Assembly: GCA_021790955.1 (NCBI GenBank)
Contig: JAJYFI010000047.1
Span: 1 to 8,570 of the forward strand
DNA length: 8,570 nt
Source: a bacterium
GTDB taxonomy: Bacteria; Elusimicrobiota; Elusimicrobia; UBA1565; UBA9628
Reading direction: 5' to 3'
Below the pieces are notes generated by a model. It did not search any database and was not told the DNA's origin. It saw only the letters and a list, made by a program, of their open reading frames with translations. Position 1 is the stretch's first letter; each line of letters starts with the position of its first letter. Shown here piece by piece: positions 6,598-8,570 of the stretch. Both the position numbers and the translations under genes were made by a program.

Positions 6598-7485
6598 ATG
6601 AGCGTCACTTCCTCTTTCGATCCCGAGTCGTTCGATCGCGAGTCGGCCGGCGTTTGGAACAAAGCAGCGCAACACTACGACCAGCTAAGCCGACTCCTCT
6701 TCGGCGCCGTCACCCGCGATTTCATCGCCTTCTCGGGAATCCACCTCGGCGAACGCATCCTGGACGTCGCCTGCGGCCCAGGCTCGGCAAGCCTCGCCGC
6801 CGCCGCGGCGGCCGGCTCCACGGGGACGGTCGCCGCCGTCGATTTTGCGGCCCAGATGCTGGAGCTCGCCGCAGCCAGGCCCAAGCCGCAGGCCGCGGCT
6901 CCCATCGACTGGCGCCGCATGGACGCCCAACGCCTTGACTTCCCAGACGCCTCCTTCGACGCGACCATCTGCCAACTGGGCCTCATGCTTTTCGCCAGGC
7001 CCCGCCAAGCCCTTCTCGAGATGGCGCGAGTCGTCAAAGCCGGCGGCCGCGTCGCCTGCCTGGTCCAAGGCGAAGCCGACAAAATGCTCTTCACGAGCCT
7101 GCTCAATAAGACCATGGTCAAGCACGTTCCCGAACTTAAGATCCCGGGAGCGCCGACGATCTATGATTTCGGCCCTCCGGGAATCCTGGAGGACGCGCTG
7201 TCCCGGGCGGGGCTCGGCCGCATCGACTCCCGACGGCTCTCAGGAACCTTCCATTTCAAGTCCCCGGAGGACTATTGGGAGACGATGGCGTCGGGAGCGG
7301 GCCGCACGGGCGTCCTGATCCAAGGGCTTTCCCCCCGAAAGCGGGACGCCCTCAAGACGGAGGTCATGGTGAAATCCGCCGCTTACCGATCGCCGGCCGG
7401 CTTCGACATCCCCTACGAATTCGTCATGGCCCGCGGCGTCAAGACGGCCGGCGCCGGGCGAGGAGACGGCGCGCCGCGCGCCTGA
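6598..7485 (+). CDS. Class I SAM-dependent methyltransferase (UbiE/Methyltransf_11 type)
   Basis: A 295-residue cytosolic Rossmann-fold methyltransferase of unknown substrate. An N-terminal helical segment (about 11–48; VWNKAAQHYDQLSRLLF) resembles the cap before UbiE-like domains. Motif I, ILDVACGPGSASL (54–66), binds SAM. The acidic end of strand 2 is Asp82 in AAVDFAAQM, expected to hold the SAM ribose hydroxyls. MDAQRLDFPDASFDATIC (108–125) covers the adenine-contact acid and motif II, and VVKAGGRVACLV (145–156) is the usual post-motif strand. The C-terminal third (LEDALSRAGLGRID, then FHFKSPEDYWETM) is typical of small-molecule methyltransferases, in which it often shapes the substrate pocket. 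I prefer the ATG at 6598; a GTG at 6592, two codons upstream and in frame, is possible but would overlap the presumed transcript start. The gene is divergent from the PC4 operon, and its last 47 bp overlap the convergent kinase gene. It appears monocistronic. Confidence 0.88.
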   Translation: MSVTSSFDPESFDRESAGVWNKAAQHYDQLSRLLFGAVTRDFIAFSGIHLGERILDVACGPGSASLAAAAAAGSTGTVAAVDFAAQMLELAAARPKPQAAAPIDWRRMDAQRLDFPDASFDATICQLGLMLFARPRQALLEMARVVKAGGRVACLVQGEADKMLFTSLLNKTMVKHVPELKIPGAPTIYDFGPPGILEDALSRAGLGRIDSRRLSGTFHFKSPEDYWETMASGAGRTGVLIQGLSPRKRDALKTEVMVKSAAYRSPAGFDIPYEFVMARGVKTAGAGRGDGAPRA

Positions 7486-8353
7486 GCTCCGCCAAGTCGA
7501 AGGGCTTCGAAAGGTACGGCAGTCCTGTTTCCTTGAGAAACTCGAGGACGCGCGGGTTGAGGATGTCCCCCGTGATGACGAGAAACCGGGAGGCGTAGCC
7601 GGGGTCGTGAGCGCGGAGAGCCTCATAGACCTGGGAGGCTTTCGTTTTTTCCATCTCGAAGTCGCTGATGACGAGGTCGTAGGGCCGCTCCAGCGCGAGC
7701 TTCGCGGCGTCGGAGGGCGGGGCGATGTCGACCAGCTCGCCGTCGTCTCGCAGGCAGCGCGCGACGATCTCGGCGAGATCCTTCTCGTCATCGACCACGA
7801 GCACCCTGCGTCCGGGAACCACCGGAGGCTCCTCCCCCTTATTTTGGCGGGAATCGAGCGCGGCGAGGATCTCCTCGGAAGGCTGCGGGAGGAACACCCG
7901 GAAGGCGGCGCCCCCCGTTTTGAGGTTCTCGAAGACGATCGTTCCGCCGTGCTCCTCCGCGATCTGCCGACAAATCGACAGGCCAAGCCCCGTTCCCCGG
8001 CCCGGGTCCTTTGTCGTGAAGAAGGGTTCGAAGAGGCGAGACCACGCGGCTTCGGGCACCCCGGGACCGTTGTCCTCGACCGCGATTTCCGTTCCCTCCC
8101 GGATATCCCGGGTACGGATGGCGATCCTTTTTCCTTCCGGACGCGGAGGCATCGTCTCCATGGCGTCGCAGGCGTTGTTGATCAGGTTCACCAGGATTTG
8201 GACCACCTGCTGGGAGTCGGCGACCACTTCGCCGAGCGGTTCGGGGCGGAGAAGGCGTTCGGGGCGGCAGTGCTCAAGCTGGTGGTGAAGGGGTCGCCGC
8301 CGGCGAACAATATGCCCTGAGCCGCTGGCAGATGGCGGGTGATGAACAGGCAC
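7439..8353 (-). CDS. Hybrid histidine kinase, catalytic ATPase plus receiver domain; N-terminal part missing
   Basis: Reading from a GTG at 8353 gives 304 residues, but only residues from about 41 (near 8233) resemble a kinase. The HATPase domain has NLINNACDAM (N box, Asn60), EDNGPGVP (G1, Asp94), LFEPFFTTK (F box) and GRGTGLGLS (G2), about residues 41–158. After a short linker, the receiver domain (about 182–302) starts with RRVLVVDDE. It has the probable phospho-acceptor Asp231 in VISDFEME, Thr261 in VITGD and Lys283 in YLSKPF. It would bind ATP, but the DHp domain with its phospho-acceptor histidine and any sensor are absent. The first 40 residues are Arg/His/Pro-rich and look like an out-of-frame reading of the neighbouring fragment, so the GTG start is probably not real. 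The intact gene would start further upstream and is cut at a join near 8233–8300. The end overlaps the methyltransferase by 47 bp. No DNA-binding output domain is present. Confidence 0.75.
   Translation of the reverse strand: MPVHHPPSASGSGHIVRRRRPLHHQLEHCRPERLLRPEPLGEVVADSQQVVQILVNLINNACDAMETMPPRPEGKRIAIRTRDIREGTEIAVEDNGPGVPEAAWSRLFEPFFTTKDPGRGTGLGLSICRQIAEEHGGTIVFENLKTGGAAFRVFLPQPSEEILAALDSRQNKGEEPPVVPGRRVLVVDDEKDLAEIVARCLRDDGELVDIAPPSDAAKLALERPYDLVISDFEMEKTKASQVYEALRAHDPGYASRFLVITGDILNPRVLEFLKETGLPYLSKPFDLAELRRAARRLLARRRPS
7468..7482. terminator. GC-only hairpin at convergent gene ends; weak terminator candidate
   Basis: GGCGCG (7468–7473) and CGCGCC (7477–7482) form a perfect 6-bp stem with a 3-nt loop, inside the overlap of the methyltransferase and kinase 3' ends. 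No T tract follows on either strand, so it is not a standard intrinsic terminator. In such G+C-rich DNA a stem of this size may arise by chance. Confidence 0.2.
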
Positions 8354-8570
8354 CAGATCACCACCGAGCCCATGAGCTGGCCATTCATTCCATCGGCCAT
8401 ATTGGCCGCGTTGATGAACCCGATTACGGTGACCGTCGTTACCGGAATGGCCAGCAGGCCCAGCGAGACATCGAACTCGACGCCAGCAAGGTCGAAATGC
8501 AAGGCGTGCAGGATGAAGAGGGGGCGGAGCGCAAAAGTGCAGCCCAGAATTGCCAGGAAGGCCGCCAGCC
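8188..8570 (-). CDS. Fragment of a MraY/WecA-family (glycosyltransferase family 4) membrane transferase
   Basis: The frame enters from the right edge of the window with no start in view. The first 91 residues (down to about 8296) are strongly hydrophobic and fit three transmembrane segments: LAAFLAILGCTFALRPLFIL, LLAIPVTTVTVIGFINAANM, and GSVVIWCLFITRHL with what follows. The NMADGMNG motif (residues 56–63, near 8380–8403) corresponds to the conserved Asn/Asp-Gly region that helps bind Mg and the substrate in enzymes transferring sugar-1-phosphate to undecaprenyl phosphate for peptidoglycan, O-antigen or exopolysaccharide. After about 8296 the frame continues as a Ser/Pro-rich reading (GDPFTTSLSTAAPNAF) to a TGA at 8188, which looks like out-of-frame kinase DNA. 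The later transmembrane helices and the phosphate-binding loop of the family are missing. G+C is lower than in the rest of the window (about 60% over 8341–8570 by hand count). Confidence 0.65.
   Translation of the reverse strand, partial: LAAFLAILGCTFALRPLFILHALHFDLAGVEFDVSLGLLAIPVTTVTVIGFINAANMADGMNGQLMGSVVIWCLFITRHLPAAQGILFAGGDPFTTSLSTAAPNAFSAPNRSAKWSPTPSRWSKSW
8233..8300. other. Chimeric join between kinase DNA and MraY/WecA-family DNA
   Basis: To the left of this span the minus strand encodes a recognisable kinase ATPase domain; to the right it encodes, in another frame, an unrelated membrane transferase. Neither gene is complete. In between, both minus-strand frames give low-complexity Arg/Pro- or Ser/Ala-rich readings, so the exact break cannot be placed. 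No inverted repeat, target duplication or tRNA end is evident at the join. Confidence 0.6.

Noticed and set aside
6499..6675. Extension of the PC4 protein to 6675
   Set aside because: The longest form covers the divergent methyltransferase start and the presumed promoters. The added residues show no domain.
7607..8320. Plus-strand open frame of 237 codons opposite the kinase, ending in a plausible-looking AEKAFGAAVLKLVVKG stretch
   Set aside because: Most of it is antisense to well-supported ATPase and receiver domains. The last part crosses the chimeric join and conflicts with the transferase reading, so I could not support it as a gene.
1..8570. CRISPR arrays, tRNA or rRNA genes, insertion sequences, defence systems
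   Set aside because: No regularly spaced repeats, cloverleaf-like or rRNA-like segments, transposase motifs or nuclease/effector domains were seen on either strand.

Overview
The window is about 66–70% G+C over most of its length and almost wholly coding. The gene set points to a Gram-negative-type bacterium: an exported tail-specific (S41) protease, a DUF4175-like membrane-system protein, a class II tRNA nucleotidyltransferase and a hybrid histidine kinase/receiver. The dense layout, overlapping genes and very high G+C would suit a deltaproteobacterial or Elusimicrobiota-type lineage, but nothing in the sequence fixes the phylum.

Left block (plus strand, 3–3850): the C-terminal 896 codons of a DUF4175-like, coiled-coil protein whose start lies outside the window, followed with an ATGA overlap by a CCA-/A-adding tRNA nucleotidyltransferase. 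Middle block (minus strand, 6498 down to 3815): a small protein that reads as two tandem PC4-type (transcriptional coactivator p15) ssDNA-binding domains, translationally coupled through a GTGA overlap to a signal-peptide-bearing Prc/Ctp protease. The two blocks converge and overlap tail to tail by 36 bp. From about 6500 to 6600 a short AT-rich divergent promoter region separates the PC4 operon from a plus-strand SAM-dependent methyltransferase (6598–7485). It carries well-placed -10 boxes on both strands and looks suited to leaderless transcripts.

Right block (minus strand, 7439–8570): the catalytic ATPase and receiver domains of a hybrid histidine kinase, whose 3' end overlaps the methyltransferase by 47 bp. 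Its sensor and dimerisation/phosphoacceptor part is missing. Within about 70 bp the sequence changes to an unrelated, lower-G+C fragment of a MraY/WecA-family sugar-phosphate transferase, in a different reading frame and open to the window edge. Both genes are broken at this join, which is either an assembly chimera or a real recombination point.

I found no CRISPR array, tRNA, rRNA, insertion sequence or defence system. The most interesting points are the double-PC4 protein coupled to a periplasmic protease, the duplicated TATACTA-NN-GATGG start modules, and the chimeric join at the right end.
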